Source of the DNA: Symbiodinium natans
Lineage: Eukaryota > Sar > Dinophyceae > Suessiales > Symbiodiniaceae
Reading direction: 5' to 3'
DNA: 64,000 bases
Assembly: GCA_905221605.1 (NCBI GenBank)
Contig: CAJNDS010000891.1
Location: 72,501-136,500 of the forward strand
Both the position numbers and the translations under genes were made by a program. The notes under the pieces are model-generated. The model searched no databases. It was not told the DNA's origin and worked only from the letters and a program-made list of their open reading frames with translations. This document shows, one piece after another, positions 27,355-38,030 of the stretch (its first letter is position 1; each line of letters starts with the position of its first letter).

Positions 27355-27655
27355 CACCCAAGCCAGGCCAAGCCGAGCCAAGCCACGCCGAGCCAAGCCA
27401 AGCCAGCCAGGCCAAGCCAAGCCAAGCCGAGCCCACCCGAGCCAAGCCAAGCCAAGGAGCCAAGCCAACCAAAGCCAAGCCAAGCCGAGCCAAGCCAAGC
27501 CAGAGGACAAGCCGAGCCAAGCCAAGCCAAGCCCAGCCGAGCCAAGCCAAGCCAAGCCGAGCCAAGCCAACCAAAGCCAAGCCAAGCCAGACAAGCCAAG
27601 CCAAGCCAGGTCAGAGGACACGCCCAGCCAAGCCAAGCCAAGCCAAGCCACACCT
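27355..27655. repeat. AAGCC/GAGCC pentanucleotide satellite
   Basis: About 300 bp of tandem CCAAG and CCGAG pentamers. Being 5 bp long, the unit gives long repetitive frames on both strands (SQAKPSQAKP and WLGLAWLGLAW types), which I do not regard as genes. Confidence 0.93.
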
Positions 27656-29556
27656 TTGCAAGGGGACAGGCCGAGACACACCTTTGCAAAAAAAAAACGG
27701 ACCCCCCTAAACCCTAAACCCTAAACCCAAAAAAATAAAGAAAAATACCCTTTAGGGTTTTAGGGTTTAGGGTCTAAGGGTCCTTACTATGAAGTAGGGT
27801 ATATAAACTAAGGAATATACCCAAATTTCTGCTAAGGATCTTTATTATGAATTAGGGTATATTCCCTAATGAAGGGTTTTGGAAGATCTGGGTACCCTAA
27901 ACCCTATTCCCTCTAGGTTTGGGTTTAGGGCTTAAAGGGTTCATAGGGTTCATAGGGTTCATAGGGTTCATAGGGCTTATAGGGTTTATAGGGGTTCAGA
28001 GGGTCTGTAGGGTTTATAGGGTCAATAGGGTTTAAACCCTAAACCCTAAACCCTAGACCCTAAACCCTAAACCCTAAACCATAAACCCTAAACCCCAAAC
28101 CCCAAACCCTAAACCCTAAACCAAAAACCCTAAACCCTAAACCCTACACCCTAAACCCTAAACCCTATACCCTAGACCCTAAACCCTAAACCCTAAGTTT
28201 AGTGCACCTTCATCCCCGTAGTCCACAGCCCTCAGTTTTCAACCCCGGCCGAAGTTCGAAGAATTTGCCGTGGCCGCCTCTTCCTTGGAGGGTTTAGGGT
28301 TTAGGGTTTAGGGTTGAGGGTTTGAGGGTTTAAGAGGTTTAGGGTTTTAGGGTTTTAGGGTTTTACAAGGTTTCCTGAAATGCGGGTGGCTCTCTGTGGT
28401 GTGTATGGGGAGGGGAGAGTGTTGCTATAAGGGCTCTAAGCCAAGCCGGGACAGTCAAGTGCATGGGATGGTTTCTGTCGATTGCTCCGAAAACAAATCC
28501 ACCCCTGTTTAGGGTTGTGGGTTAACCCTCAACCCTAAACCCTAAACCCTAAACCCTAAACCCTAATACAAAATCCTTAATGCCCAGATGGTATATGGGC
28601 AACTCACTCTTCCAAAGGCGCCCTTAATTAAGGAATATGCCCAAGCTCATAATACCAAGGATCTGTAGTACGGACTAGGGTAGATTCCTTAGTCAAACGG
28701 GTTTCGGAAGGTCAGGGTTTAGGGTTTGGGGTTTGGGGTTTAGGGTTTAAGGTTTAGGGTTGAGGGTTTAGGGTTTAAGGTTTAGGGTTTAGGGTTTAGG
28801 GTTCAACACATGAGCGGAGCTGCTGGTGACGCCGGTGACAGGCTCTGCTGCTCACCTTGCATACGGCGGCTCACTACAGGATCGCAATCCTAAACCCTAA
28901 ACCCTACACCCTGAACCCTGAACCCTAAATCCTACACCCTAAACTGCCCTAAACCTAAACTTTCCTAAGCCATAAAATGCCCTTATGATCTGTGATGCCC
29001 CTTACAGAGCCAAAACGAAAACAAACGACCAGAAGTGCCCATTCTAGTAAATGTGCCCTGTAAACCCTCAACCCTAATTAAACCCTTAGAAAAATAAACC
29101 CTAAGGTATCGGACCTGAGCCGTTGAATTCGGTGAATTCTAAATTACAGCTGACAGAGCCAGGAGGAGCCGCAAAAAATTCCACGCCGAGGTGGGCTCTG
29201 CAAAAACAAACACAGACACAAGCACAACATAGCACAAGCAATAGCTCGTTTTAGGTTTTAGGGTTTAGGGTTGAACCCAAAGCCCTAAATCCTGAGATTT
29301 TAGGCTTTAGGGTTTAGGGTTTGAATACTGTCTGAAGGCCTTGGGCCTGAGCCCCGGTACCCTCGACAGCCTGAAGCCTCAAGCCCTAAAGCCATATACC
29401 GTGAACCTAATATGGGGTTCGGAATAAATACTAATAAGTATCCTTTATGGTCCTGATAAAATATATTATAAGAACCCCCCCCCCCCCCAAAAAAAAAAAA
29501 AAAGCTATTCTAACCATTGAGGCCCCTATATGGGGTTTGGTGTTCACACTCAGGGT
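27656..29556. repeat. Telomeric-repeat landscape resumes
   Basis: CCCTAAA and TTTAGGG arrays lie at 27700-27730, 28030-28200, 28289-28365, 28525-28566, 28715-28805 and 28885-28945. Two related hairpin-like spacers with AAGGAATAT and ATATTCC or GATTCCTTA ends lie at about 27805-27885 and 28621-28705. GGGTTCATA repeats lie at 27930-27975, and C14 plus A13 runs at about 29475-29502. No gene. Confidence 0.8.
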
Positions 29557-29704
29557 CTACTTGGAGGTTCAGGGTACTTATTAACCCATGATCAGTGTAG
29601 TTATAACCCACGTTTATAAGCCCTTTAAGTACCCTACTAGGGTTATAATTGGGTTATAAGAACAGTAAAACAATGAGTTCGAAGTACCATGAACCTCCAA
29701 GTAG
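29557..29704. mobile_element. Family B TA-flanked fold-back element
   Basis: Starts CTACTTGGAGGTTCAGGGTAC and ends GTACCATGAACCTCCAAGTAG, with internal arms rich in TTATAAC. TA lies immediately outside CTTGGAGG and CCTCCAAG, as in nearly all copies. This fits the TA target duplication of Tc1/mariner-type (Stowaway-like) MITEs. Confidence 0.8.
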
Positions 29705-29981
29705 GGGTTAAGGGTTTAGGGTGTAGACTCGAAGGACGGGCGACCAATGCGCAAGGTACTCCGGAAGGTCGTCATCATGCACTCCTTGGCTGGCATTTTT
29801 CCCAAGCCTCCCAACACATTGTGGGTTTAGGGCCTAGGGTTTGGGGTTTAGGTTGTCTGGCTAGGCTCAACCCTATAACTAAGCCCTTTTCTGTGCCCAG
29901 CTTTCAGGACGACTCCTTGACAGACAGACTGAAATAGAAAGCCCTGCATGAAGGCCTGCCAAGCCCCTTGCCAGGGCAACC
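29705..29981. other. Spacer between two family B elements
   Basis: Telomeric words and a plus-strand open frame of 82 codons (29689-29937) with no domain. Nothing is supported. Confidence 0.55.
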
Positions 29982-30122
29982 CTACTTGGAGGTTCATGGT
30001 ACTTAGTAACCAGTTATAACTGTACTACTAACCCAAATTATAACAATATTAGGGCATTCAAGGGGCTTATAAATAAGCACAGCTATAACTAATTGGTTAA
30101 TAAGTACCATGCACCTTCAAGT
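29982..30122. mobile_element. Family B fold-back element
   Basis: Opens TACTTGGAGGTTCATGGTAC and closes GTACCATGCACCTTCAAGTT, with central TTATAAC...GTTATAA-like arms. The right terminus is slightly decayed. Confidence 0.78.
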
Positions 30123-33105
30123 TTACCTATACTCCCCTTAGAACATTTTTGAACAAGTAGATTCCTTCGGGTTTTATGTAAACGAAGAATGGCAAGTGAT
30201 TCCCAAGGCGGATATAGAAACCCTAGTGAGGGTCCAGGGTTTCAGGGTTTGGGGTTTCGGGGTTCCGGAAGATTTTTGAAACCAGCAGGGCAATGTTGCT
30301 CAAGCTGGATGGACAAGACGCGGCACCATCCACCAACACCCTAAACCCTAAACCCTAAACCAAGGATGCACAAGGAGCAGAAAAGCAGTCAACCAAGACG
30401 GCCTTATGAAGCCCTAGGCCATGAAATCCGAAACCCTATAACTCACGGGGTTTCCCTACTACCCCCGAGGCTTGGCGCCATGGAGTAACCTTAGATAGGC
30501 TTCATTATCCCGCATAATCTTCAATTACCGGGGGAACCTCGGGGGGAACCTGGGGGGGGAACCTCGGGGACCCTAAACCCTAAACCCTAAAGCCTAAACC
30601 CTAAACCCTAAATCCTAAGGTAGTATAGAGGGGAGTACGCAAGGGGAACCCGTGGTGCACCCCACCTACTCTAGACAACCCAAATTCCGACACCCGTGGC
30701 CTACAACCTTGGCTCTCCAAAATCTCCCCTAAACCCTAAACCCTAAACCCTTAACCCTTAACCCTAAACCGAAAACCCTGAACCCTAAACCCTGAACCCT
30801 GAACCCTAAACCCAGGGTTCGACCTTGAACCCTTATAAGGTTGTACCCTCGGCTTTTGGGGTCGGCTCCCTTTTTAAGAATCCCTAAGGGAATATGAGGG
30901 CCATATTCGGAGTATATTCAGGGGAACCTTTAGGGTTTAGGGTTTAGGGTTTAGGGTTTAGGGTTCAGGGTTCAGGGTTTAGGTTTGGGGTTTAGGGGTG
31001 CAACCTTCGGGGTACGAGCCTGAATCCCTTGACTAAACCACTCAACCACGTCCTGAGCACGTATCATGCCAGCATCGGACTCGCAAGAACGATCCTCTGT
31101 GAACCCAAGAGCAAGGGGAAACTCAAAAACACCTACAGTAAACAACCTGCCGTGCTACACGTCCCTCCCAAAAGAAGGCCTGCTGGGAGACTAAAACCTA
31201 AACCTGAAACCCTGCAAGGCCCTGAACTCTAAACCCTAAACCCTAAACCCTAAACCCTAAACCCTAAACCCTAAACCCTAAACCCTAACTATAGGATAAA
31301 CTTGCCGAAAACGTGTTGAGTCAAGCGGCCGGAGAGGCCAACAGCTGAGTTGAAGGATCTTTTGCAAGGAATTTTGGGGCGGAGAGTGTGCAGTGATTCC
31401 AGGACTTTTGGCTCTAGGGCTCCCGTAGCAGTACACCCTAAGGTTTAGGGTTATAAGGGTTTGCAGAGCTTAGTAGTAGATGGTGGCTACGGCCGCGTGC
31501 TGCTACGAATTGTCGCACACTCTCGCACACCACAGAGTACGTGATTGCCGCCAAACACGAGCAACAAATGCTGCAGAGAAAGGTTCACTCTCAGAAGTGG
31601 TGTAGGGTTAGCGTAGGACTTAGTGCTTTTCATGGGTTTAGGGTTTAGGGCCTTAGGATTTGGGTAAGCAGCTTCAAAGTTTACGTGAGATTTGGGGGCT
31701 GTTTAGAGATTCAACTTCTACAGGTTAAGAGGGTTGCACAAGGTAGGAGTCTAAACCCCAAACCATAAACGCCTATCCCTAAACCCTAAACCCTAAACCC
31801 TAAGCCCTAAGCCCTACGCCCTAAGCCCTAAACCCCAAACCCTAAACCGAAACCCCTCAATCCCTCAACTCTCAACCCTAAGCCCCTAGCAAGTGCACTT
31901 ATAAGCCCACTAAGTCCTCTAAGTAGGTTACAAGTAGACTTTTGATTGTGGTTACAAGTACCCATGAACCTGGGCTGTGCTTTAAAGCCGTTGAAAAATA
32001 TATTAATGAATAGGTTCCCTTATAAGTAAAGAAGTGAAATAACAAGAAAACTCCCAAAGCACAACCTAGTAAACCCAAAACCCCTTGAGCCCTAAACCCT
32101 AAACCCTAAACCCTAAACCCTAAACCCTAAACCCTAAACCCTAAACCCTAAACCCTAAACCCTAAACCCTAAACCCTAAACCATCCGTAGACCTTTACTC
32201 CCGAGTCCCTAAACTGAATCTCGAGGACCCGAAACCCCAAAGCCACAAGCTTTAAACCAAAAAGGGTTTAGGGTTTAGGGTTTGGGTTGTCGGGAACCCT
32301 AAACCCTAAACCCTAAACCCTAAACCCTAAACCCTAAACCCTAAACCCTAAACCCTAAACCCTAAACCCTAAACCCTAAACCCTACACCCTAACCCTAAA
32401 CTTTAAGCCCAAAAACCCAAAATCCTAAGCCCTGAACAGTCTTGGGCACCTTTCCTGGGTTCCCGGCTGTCTGACGGCGATGGCTGTTTCTCTGACACTT
32501 TGTAAGGTTTAGGGATTCAGATTTAGGGTTTAGGGCTTCAGGTTTAGGGCTTTGGGGTTTATAGTTGGGGGTTTGGGTGTTTTAGGGGTTGGGGCTTTTG
32601 GCTTCGAGTAAAGGTAAGGCTGTTTCACCAGAACCTCCCCCTCACAACTGTACCTGATAAGCCCCCCGTAAGTCCTCTACACAGCTGCGCAAGCTCGGTA
32701 CTAAACCCTATGCTTAGCTTCTGAGTTCATAAGCCCCAAAGAAATGCACACTAAAGTTCTACAGGGGATTGTAGTATCCCAAAAAGTGAGACGCAGAAGT
32801 CGGCGATAGACGGGGTGATCAGCATTTTTTCATGTGGGACCCTAAACCCTAAACCCTAAACCCCTATCACCCTGAATGGCGAGGAGAGGCAGTGGACCTT
32901 GGAGATTAGGGTTTCCTCCGTGGACCTGGGAGCCTGGGAGCTTGAGGCAATGTAGGGTTTAGGGTTTAGGGTTTAGGGTTTAGGGTTTAGGGTTTAGGGT
33001 TTAGGGCTTCGGTCTGTGACACCGGACGACAGGTCGAGCCATCTCGAGCCGATATGTCAGATCGGACACAGGCAAGTTGATACCACTCGGTGGGGATCTT
33101 CTCCC
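30123..33105. repeat. Telomeric arrays and spacers
   Basis: Arrays lie at 30340-30362, 30570-30620, 30725-30815, 30926-30990, 31225-31289, 31757-31850, 32092-32182, 32840-32865 and 32953-33007. A GGGGGAACCTCGG triple repeat lies at 30531-30570. A decayed family B remnant lies at 31899-31972 and a family D copy at 32716-32795. Short open frames (for example 31029-31232) have no recognisable domain. No gene is supported. Confidence 0.78.
32262..32400. repeat. Second head-to-head telomeric junction
   Basis: TTTAGGG units (32264-32290) are followed within about 10 bases (GTTGTCGGGAA) by a CCCTAAA array of about 13 units (32297-32391). Confidence 0.8.
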
Positions 33106-33325
33106 TTACTTGAAGGTTCATGGTACTTTGTTCTTGGGGTTTGGGGTTTGGGGTTTGGGGTTTAGGGTTCAGGGTTCAGGGTTCAGGGTTTAGGGTTTAG
33201 GATTAACCAATTATAACTGTACTTATAACTGTACTTATAAGCCCCTTAAGTGCCCTAATAGAGTTGTAATTTGGGTGATAAGTACAGTTATAATTGGTTA
33301 CTAAGTACCATGAACCTCCAAGTAC
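33106..33325. mobile_element. Family B element interrupted by a telomeric array
   Basis: The ends are ACTTGAAGGTTCATGGTAC and GTACCATGAACCTCCAAGTAC, with the internal family arms intact. The left arm is split by about 73 bases of GGGGTTT/TTCAGGG/TTTAGGG units (33131-33203) not present in intact copies such as 62531-62676. Confidence 0.85.
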
Positions 33326-33428
33326 CCAGACCCAAGTAGATCCCCTTCAGGGTTCCTAAGAATGACCCAATAGTAGTAAAGGGTACGATTTGGGGGTTCT
33401 ACTTTTTGGATCCTCCCAGAGGTCTGGG

Positions 33429-33513
33429 TATACTAACAGTCCTTAATGGGCATTATAATTCGTATAGAGTATAGAATCTTATGAAGGACTGTGGATACAA
33501 GGGGCAACACCCT
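33429..33513. mobile_element. Family A remnant
   Basis: Contains TATACTAACAGTCCTTAATGG and the matching AAGGACTGTGGATACAAGGG arm. The outer GGGATG ends are lost. Confidence 0.7.
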
Positions 33514-33550
33514 AACATTTTGGGCATACAGGGGCTTAAGGGTGCTTGCG

Positions 33551-33631
33551 AGTTTCGGGTTTAAGTGCTTGAGGAACAACTTGGAGGTTCTGAACCTCCA
33601 AGTAGTTCCTCAAGCATTTGAACCCGAAACT
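33551..33631. repeat. Near-perfect palindrome with almost no loop
   Basis: Arms of 39 bases (33552-33590 and 33592-33630) match at 36 of 39 positions around one or two central bases. The inner part is the family B terminus (ACTTGGAGGTTC/GAACCTCCAAGT). The outer part is flanking sequence (GTTTCGGGTT...AACCCGAAAC), so the fold-back extended beyond the element end. A degraded family B body follows to about 33745. Confidence 0.9.
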
Positions 33632-33745
33632 GGAAACTTCATGGTACTGATTAACCAGATATAGCTGTACTTCTACCTGCACTTGTAGCCATTTAGGGCA
33701 CTTAAGGGGCATATAAGTGGGTTATAAGTACAGTTATCCTAAGCC

Positions 33746-34018
33746 CTAAGCCCTAAACCCTCCACCCTCCTTGGAGGTTCTTATTGGGTTTAGGGTTTAG
33801 GGTGTGAGGCTCCGCGGATCGAGGGAATGGTCGAAATCCATTTCAGCAAGTAACTGAGTACATGTTCAAGGGTCTAGGGTTTAGTTCAGGATTTAGGGTT
33901 TAGGATTTAGGTAGGGTTTAGGATTAGGGTTTAGGATTTGAGGTTTAGGGTCCCGGGTTTTCCGAATTCGACGTTGGGCGAACCTTGCAGCGTGATATAA
34001 GCTAACTCGGCACCTTAT
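33746..34018. other. Spacer with short TTTAGGG arrays
   Basis: Arrays lie near 33784-33805 and 33870-33952. No gene. Confidence 0.75.
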
Positions 34019-34147
34019 CTTGGTAGCCCAGAAACCATACCATAATAGGGGTACTCCTAACCCTAAACCCGAAACCTTAAACCCAAACCCTAAACCTTGA
34101 ACCAAAAGAAGGGAAACGGAAAAAATGGGCACCACTGACCTACCAAG
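34019..34147. mobile_element. Family C element interrupted by CCCTAAA units
   Basis: Left arm is TTGGTAGCCCAGAAACCAT, right arm is ACCTACCAAG. The middle is replaced by CCCTAAA-type units (about 34056-34096). Compare the intact copy at 61049-61154. Confidence 0.75.
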
Positions 34148-35768
34148 TTCAGAAAGACGAGTGCATATATTATCTAGGGTTTAGGGTTTAGGGTTTAAGG
34201 TTTAGGGTTAGGGTTTAGGGTTTGGGGTTTAGGATTTAGGATTTAGGGTTTGGGGTTTAGTGTTTAGGGTTTGGGGCCCCCCAAGGTTCCCCCTCATAAT
34301 TAAGGCTATTTGAGATAGTCAAGCCCAATAAAGGCTATTTCAGGGGGAACCTAGGGGGCTGGGGAGAGTATCGAGGGCGTAGTTGGGGAACCCATGGGCA
34401 TACACTCACTGGACCTAATGCCTCACGAGCTTGTCTCATGTTGCTGCTTGGCCGGGCGGGCGCGTCATGCACATGCTTCCAGACTAAGAGGGATACATTT
34501 TTGTAACCCTAATCTCTAAACCCTCAGCCCTCAACAGTGAAATCTTCCTGCAGCATCGTACTGCGATATCCTCAATATGATTTAAGGAATATTCCTTAAC
34601 TATGGAGTATTGGGCTCTCCCCTAACCGCATCCCCAAATCCTGAGCAGTAGGCCTAAACCCTAAACCCTAAACCCTAAGCCCTAAACCCTAAACCCTAAA
34701 CCCTAAACCCTAAACCCTAAACCCTAAACCAGCAGAAACAGATGGGGGCATGATCGGGGGGTTTTCGGTTCATGGAGGACGGGCTTGCTAGGTTTGTGGT
34801 CTGTCATAGCTTTTGAGGTCTGCAACCCTAGGGTTTAGGGTTTAGGGTTTTGGGTTTAGGGTTTAGGGTTTAGGGTTTAGGGTTTAGGGTTTGGGGTTAG
34901 GTTTCTTTTGGGGTTTAGGGCTTGGGGTTTAGGGTTTCGGGTGTAAGTTAACCTAGGCCCTAAACCCTAAACCCCACGCAAGCATTCGGCGTGGTGAAAC
35001 TGATGTCCAAGCCCAGTTGGTGCCTGATACCATGGGACCCTTAAATCCCAAAGTGCAGGGCTTAGGGCTCAGGGTGTTGGATTTCTGGCACAGTTTCGCA
35101 CTCGGTCTTGCAGAGTGTGCGGATGTAGTGACTCACCTGGGGTTTACAAATATAACGGACCCCTCCAACAGACCCCCAAATGACCATGAGGACCCCAATG
35201 AGGTACCCCTCTCTTCGGAAACCCCCATCTAGGGTTTGAGGAGGGTGCGTATGGAGCTTAGGATTTTAAGGTTTATGCACAGGCTTAGGTCGTGAATGGG
35301 CATTTCCTGCTCTGTTCAACCTTTCGCAAGCTGTTGACAGCCTCCTTCCGACTTCAAAGGACCCTAATCTTGGGGCGTTTGGGCCCCGAGAAAACATGCT
35401 GCATAACGTTTTGCGGGGCTAACTTTGCCCTAAACCCTAAAGCCTATATGTTGAGCGCAGTGAGACCCACTGCGGGCTCGTCTCTCACGCTTTCGCGCTA
35501 TTGGGACGACCCTAGAGGTGTTGCACATAGTCTTGGCGTAATCCAGAGGTTGAGCCATCCTAAACCCTAAACCCTAAGACCCCTAAAAACCTAAAAGGCC
35601 TCATAAAGCCCTGAGCACCTCAACACCCCCAGCTCCAGTAAGTTTGGGCACCAAGAAGACCCTGGTGGTCTCCATCATGCACGACTCCACCCCCATTTGG
35701 GGTTCCCAAAGGCTCCAATACCCCCCCGTAAAGGCGCTGGTTTCGGGTTTAGGGTTTAGGGTTTCGTC
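34148..35768. repeat. Telomeric arrays, one hairpin, spacers
   Basis: TTTAGGG/TTTGGGG arrays lie at 34175-34275 and 34825-34945. A CCCTAAA array lies at 34651-34728. An 83-bp hairpin lies at 34276-34358 (CCCCAAGGTTCCCCCTCA / GGGGGAACCTAGGGGG with AAGGCTATTT inner repeats). A TTAAGGAATATTCCTTAA palindrome lies at about 34573-34590. The 71- and 92-codon plus-strand frames (35017-35232, 35292-35570) have no recognisable domain, so I do not call them. Confidence 0.75.
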
Positions 35769-35898
35769 TACGGGTGTTCCACCTTATACCAACAGTCCTT
35801 AATGGGGATACCCTAAACCCTAAACCCCAAACCCCAAACCCTAAACCCGATTATAATCCCTACTAAGGACTGTTAGTAAAAAGGGGGAGCATCCAAAA
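35769..35898. mobile_element. Family A MITE with a telomeric insert in the hairpin tip and 8-bp TSD
   Basis: Arms GGGTGTTCCACCTTATAC / AACAGTCCTTAATGGGGAT pair with ATCCCTACTAAGGACTGTTAG. The loop found in intact copies is replaced by CCCTAAA/CCCCAAA units (35811-35849). GTTTCGTC flanks it at 35761-35768 and 35899-35906. Confidence 0.87.
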
Positions 35899-35906
35899 GT
35901 TTCGTC

Positions 35907-36006
35907 TATGGATGTTCCACCTTAAACTAACAGTCCTTAATGGGCATGAAAGTACCCGTATTAAAATCCCCATTAAGGACTGTTAGTACAAGGGGGAGCA
36001 TCCCAA
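35907..36006. mobile_element. Family A MITE, intact, sharing a flank with the previous copy
   Basis: A 100-bp palindrome with arms GGATGTTCCACC, ACTAACAGTCCTTAATGGG and CCCATTAAGGACTGTTAGTA, ending GAGCATCCCAA. Its left flank GTTTCGTC (35899-35906) is also the right flank of the preceding copy. Its right flank is GTTTCGTG (36007-36014). Confidence 0.87.
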
Positions 36007-36014
36007 GTTTCGTG

Positions 36015-36605
36015 TTTTGGGGTTTAGCGTATAGGGTTTAGGGTCTTCTGTAATGAGGGGTATTGGAGCTTTTGGGTCAAAGCTCTACGAGTCAGGTGAA
36101 TTGCCGAGTTCTACAGCCTAAACCCTAAACCCCAAACTACCTAAATCCTGAACCCCAAACACGTTTCAAGCTTCTATATGCAACTGCCCCGCACGTTCTT
36201 TGCATGCAGAAACTGCAAGCCTCATAGCCGCGCTGGAAACATAGTCCCCTACCCCTACCGTCTCAGCCCCTGATGTACCAAGAATATGCTTCCAAGGTTT
36301 AGGGTTCAGGGATTGGGGGTACGTCAACCCCACAGCACGCCACAGAAACAAAAGGAATCGCAACATCTCCTGGTACAGTTGCACTACAGTTCGTAGCTGG
36401 GGGAACTCCCCACCCTAAACCCGAAACCCGAAACCCGAAACCCAAAACCCCAAACCCTAGCCCTAACCCTAGCCCTAAACCCTAGCCCTAATAAACCCCA
36501 GCCCTAAACCCGAAACCCTAAGCCTGCCCTCAGCTGGCAGCGGCCGTCTTTTGATGGATGTCGGGCCTTCGAACCACAAGGAAACTGATGCAGCTGCAAA
36601 CAGCC
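36015..36605. other. Spacer with decayed CCCTAAA/CCCGAAA array
   Basis: Unique sequence with a mixed CCCGAAA/CCCTAGC array (36413-36520). A 72-codon minus-strand frame (36166-36384) has no domain. No gene. Confidence 0.7.
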
Positions 36606-36990
36606 TAGGGTTTAGGGTTTCGGGTTAGGGTTTAGGGTTTAGGGTTTAGGGTTTAGGGTTTAGGGTTTAGGGTTTAGGGTTTAGGGTTTAGGGTTTAGGG
36701 TTTAGGGTTTAGGGTTTAGGGTTTAGGGTTTAGGGTTTAGGGTTTTGGGTTAGGGTTTCGTTTAGGGTTAGGGTTTAGGGTTTAGGGTTTAGGGTTTAGG
36801 GTTTAGGGTTTAGGGTTTAGGGTTTAGGGTTTAGGGTTTAGGGTTTAGGGTTTAGGGTTTAGGGTTTAGGGTTTAGGGTTTAGGGTTTAGGGTTTAGGGT
36901 TTAGGGTTAGGCGTTGTTTAGGGTTTAAGGTTTGGGGTTTAGGGTGGGTTGTTTAGGGTTTAGGGCTTAGGGTCAAGGGTTCAATTAGGG
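36606..36990. repeat. Longest TTTAGGG tract in the window
   Basis: About 300 bp of nearly uninterrupted TTTAGGG (36623-36906), with a small interruption at about 36747-36770, followed by degenerate units to 36990. Confidence 0.97.
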
Positions 36991-38030
36991 TTTAGGGTTA
37001 GGGGTGCAGCATCTCAAGCCCAAGCATTCACTAGCCAAGCGAAATAGCGATCGTTGGACAAAACACCCACCCGCCCAGAGATTGGAAAATATAAAGTGCC
37101 ACATTGGGGCCCGATTGTTCGAAATCTGAATAAGGTTGGGGCCCGATTGTTGGGAATCTGGATAGGGTTGGTGCCCGGTGCATTGACATCTGAACAGGGT
37201 TGGTGCCCAAGCGGGGGCCGAGTGTTCAAAATCACAAGAAAATTCTATAGGTAAGAGAAGGTTTAGGGGTTTGAGAGTTATCTAGAGTGTAGGGTTTGGT
37301 GTTTCGAAAGCCCTGCGACCCAACCCCTCAGCGCAACACGGGCTGGGTTGTTTGGGTTCTAGCCCTAAACCCTAAACCCTAAACCCTAAACCCTAAACCC
37401 TAAACCCCCAGGGTTGTGGGATGCGTGTTCAGGGCATCCCTGGGGCGCGCACAGAGGAACCGAGCTGCTCCGGAGGGAGCCTCATAAGCCGAGGCTCCAG
37501 GGTTCAGGGTTTGGGGTTTAGGGTTTAGGGTTTGGGGTTTAGGGTTGAGGATTTAGGGTTTAGGGTTTGGGGTTTAGGGTTTAGGGTTTAAGGTTTAGGG
37601 TTTGGGGTTTAGGGTTAGGGCTTAGGGTTAGGGTTTAGGGTTCAGGGTTTAGGGTTTAGTCCCCAACAATCATGGAATAAGGGCACATCTGGCATCCTAG
37701 GGATGTGGGGGTTACGAAGGGCTCTGGCTTCGGGGCTTTGGGGGGTGGATGGGGTGTAAAGGCTCAGGGTAGACTTTGGCCATCTCAGGCTTTGGGCTTT
37801 GGCTCTGTGACCCGAACCCTAAGCCCTAACCCTTGCTACAGGGTCTAAGTCTTTAGGGTTTAGGGTTTAGGGTTTTAGGGTTTAGGGTTTAGGGTTTAGG
37901 GTTTAGGGTTTAGGGTTTAGGGTTTAGGGTTTAGGGTTTAGGGTGTAGGGTGTAGGGTGTAGGGTTTAGGGTTTAGGGTTTAGGGTTTAGGGTTTAGGGT
38001 TTAGGGTTTAGGGTTTGCAACTCAGGCAGC
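36991..38030. repeat. Spacer, 33-bp tandem repeat and TTTAGGG arrays
   Basis: Three copies of a 33-bp unit (TTGGGGCCCGATTGTT...) lie at 37104-37208. CCCTAAA units lie at 37364-37408. Degenerate TTTAGGG/TTTGGGG lies at 37500-37660. A long array lies at 37853-38018 and includes three TGTAGGG variants. No gene is supported. Confidence 0.82.

Noticed and set aside
27186-27724. SQAKP-type and WLGLA-type open frames
   Set aside because: Translations of the AAGCC/GAGCC pentanucleotide satellite.
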